A stretch of DNA of 35,309 nucleotides, taken from Phytophthora sp. 'mugwort' (lineage: Eukaryota; Oomycota; Peronosporomycetes; Peronosporales; Peronosporaceae). The stretch lies in the NCBI GenBank assembly GCA_033558025.1, contig JAUCEF010000034.1, positions 1-35,309 of the forward strand, given 5' to 3'. Below are positions 34,308-35,309 of this stretch, piece by piece. Made by a program: the position numbers and the translations under genes. The notes under the pieces are model-generated. The model was given only the letters and a program-made list of their open reading frames with translations, was not told the origin of the DNA and did no database searches. Position 1 is the first letter of the stretch; every line of letters begins with the position of its first letter.

Positions 34308-34336
34308 AGCATTCTTAAATTAAAATTAAAAGTCTT

Positions 34337-34408
34337 AGGAAAATAGTTTAATTGGTAAAATCATAGTCTCCAAAATTATTGTTATGGGTTCAAGTCCCAT
34401 TTTTCCTG
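34337..34408 (+). tRNA. trnW: tRNA-Trp (CCA)
   Basis: Acceptor AGGAAAA/TTTTCCT, anticodon stem ATAGT/ATTAT with loop CTCCAAA (CCA), T-arm ATGGG-TTCAAGT-CCCAT. A CCA (not TCA) anticodon supports UGG-only tryptophan, that is the standard code. Confidence 0.95.
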
Positions 34409-35000
34409 TTTATTATAAAATATTATAAATCAAAAAAATTTTATAATATCTGAAATTAATTAAATTCAAGTTATAAAAATAAAATTTTATTTAAAATACT
34501 TTTTAATCAAAGGGAATTTAAATTTAGATTTATAATATTTTATAATAAATATAGTTTTATATGTTTAAAATAAAAATATTATTATAAATATTCAATTTTA
34601 AAATTACTCCATTATTCCTAAAAAAATATTCATAAACAGATTAATTAATGTTTATATTAAGAAAACATTCTCAATATTAAATAATTTTAATTTATTAGTT
34701 AATATTATTGATTAATCGTTAAATGAATACTCTTTAAATAATTATTATTTCATTTTTATTATATTCTACATTAATATTTATTATTGTATATAAAAACATT
34801 TTAAAAATAATATGATTATTTAATATAAATTATTTTAATTTTTAAAAAATTTTATATTCTTTAAGAAAAAAAAAAAATAATTCAATTATTTTTACAATAT
34901 AAATAATAAAATTTATATTTTTTCTTGAATATTAATATTCAAAAACTCTTAATTTTGTATATATTAAAAATTAAATAAAATAATAAATTTCAAGTATATT
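34409..35000. other. 592-bp AT-rich noncoding region between trnW and cox2
   Basis: No ORF or RNA gene recognised. It contains a 10-bp hairpin ATATTATAAA/TTTATAATAT (34420-34449) just after trnW, and a related TTTATAATATTTTATAATAAA at about 34530. It is the largest spacer in the window and a candidate site for replication or cox2-cox1 transcription signals. No motif proves this. Confidence 0.5.
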
Positions 35001-35309
35001 ATGACAATAATAAATTATATAAATAATCAATTCACTTTTTTAGATATGGCTGAACCTTGGCAATTAGGTTTTCAAGATCCAGCAACACCTGTTATGGAAG
35101 GTATTATTAATTTTCATCATGATTTAATGTTTTTTTTAATTATGATTACTGTATTTGTTTGTTGGATGTTATTTAGAGTTATTACTCTTTTTGATGAAAA
35201 AAAAAATAAAATTCCAGCAACAATTGTACATGGTGCTACTATTGAAATTATTTGGACTTCTATTCCAGCCTTAATTTTATTAACGGTAGCTATTCCATCT
35301 TTTGCTTTA
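35001..35309 (+). CDS. cox2: Cytochrome c oxidase subunit II (partial, 5' part)
   Basis: The first 103 residues, running off the window. [20 protein letters not shown] is the start, followed by [20 protein letters not shown] and two membrane helices. [20 protein letters not shown] at the second helix and PSFAL lead toward the CuA domain, which lies outside the window. The subunit accepts electrons from cytochrome c at CuA. The conserved oomycete order would place cox1 next. Confidence 0.97.
   Translation, partial: MTIINYINNQFTFLDMAEPWQLGFQDPATPVMEGIINFHHDLMFFLIMITVFVCWMLFRVITLFDEKKNKIPATIVHGATIEIIWTSIPALILLTVAIPSFAL

Noticed and set aside
34409..35000. A gene or 5S rRNA hidden in the trnW-cox2 spacer
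   Set aside because: Only AT-rich sequence with short palindromes. No open frame of note and no recognisable RNA motif.

Overview
The window is part of a mitochondrial genome. It is very AT-rich and gene-dense, has no introns, and uses the standard genetic code: tryptophan is UGG, read by a trnW with anticodon CCA, and UGA is used once as a stop, at the end of nad11. The gene set is complex I including a full-length nad11, atp1/6/8/9, cob, cox2/3, tatC, many ribosomal protein genes, bacterial-like rRNAs and 24 tRNA genes. This content, the order rpl14-rpl5-trnG...trnY-rns-trnW-cox2, a trnR(gcg), and a large inverted repeat all point to a stramenopile of the oomycete (Pseudofungi) type. I cannot name a genus. 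nad5, nad6 and cox1 are not in the window and presumably lie outside it.

Layout. Positions 1-4245 are on the minus strand: the 5' part of atp1, trnE, nad4, trnH, a probable rpl10 and nad7. A short divergent region with a 20-T run leads into a long plus-strand block (4362-12039): nad2, trnF, rps10, a tRNA cluster R-Q-I-V, overlapping rps12/rps7, cox3, atp6, trnD, nad3, atp9, nad9 and cob. Seven bases after the cob stop begins an inverted repeat whose arms (12047-14959 and 15031-17943, 2913 bp each) are separated by only 71 bp, so it is effectively a 5.9-kb palindrome. Each arm carries nad1 and nad4L. The minus arm continues outward into the complete nad11; the plus arm has only a 5'-truncated nad11. 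The centre is made of 67-bp units derived from the 3' end of nad4L.

Positions 18461-20617 mix strands: trnL x2, tatC, a probable rpl31, trnC, trnS, rps11 and rps13. From 20646 everything is on the plus strand: rpl2-rps19-rps3-rpl16-trnI(cat)-an S1-domain ORF-atp8-trnK-trnA-rps14-rps8-rpl6-rps2-rps4, which is a remnant of the bacterial S10/spc operons. Next come a repeat-rich ORF that looks like a detached C-terminus of Rps4, the large rRNA, five tRNAs, rpl14-rpl5, trnG, a candidate structured RNA, an unknown acidic membrane ORF, trnG, trnY, the small rRNA, trnW, a 592-bp noncoding stretch and the start of cox2.

Together the genes supply membrane subunits of the respiratory chain and ATP synthase, a twin-arginine-type translocase subunit, and the rRNAs, tRNAs and ribosomal proteins that translate them. 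The points most worth a second look are the split, repeat-expanded rps4, the palindrome with its 67-bp iterated centre, the 77-nt three-way-junction-like element at 31587-31663, the unknown ORF after it, and three fast-evolving ORFs that I read as rpl10, rpl31 and rps1.
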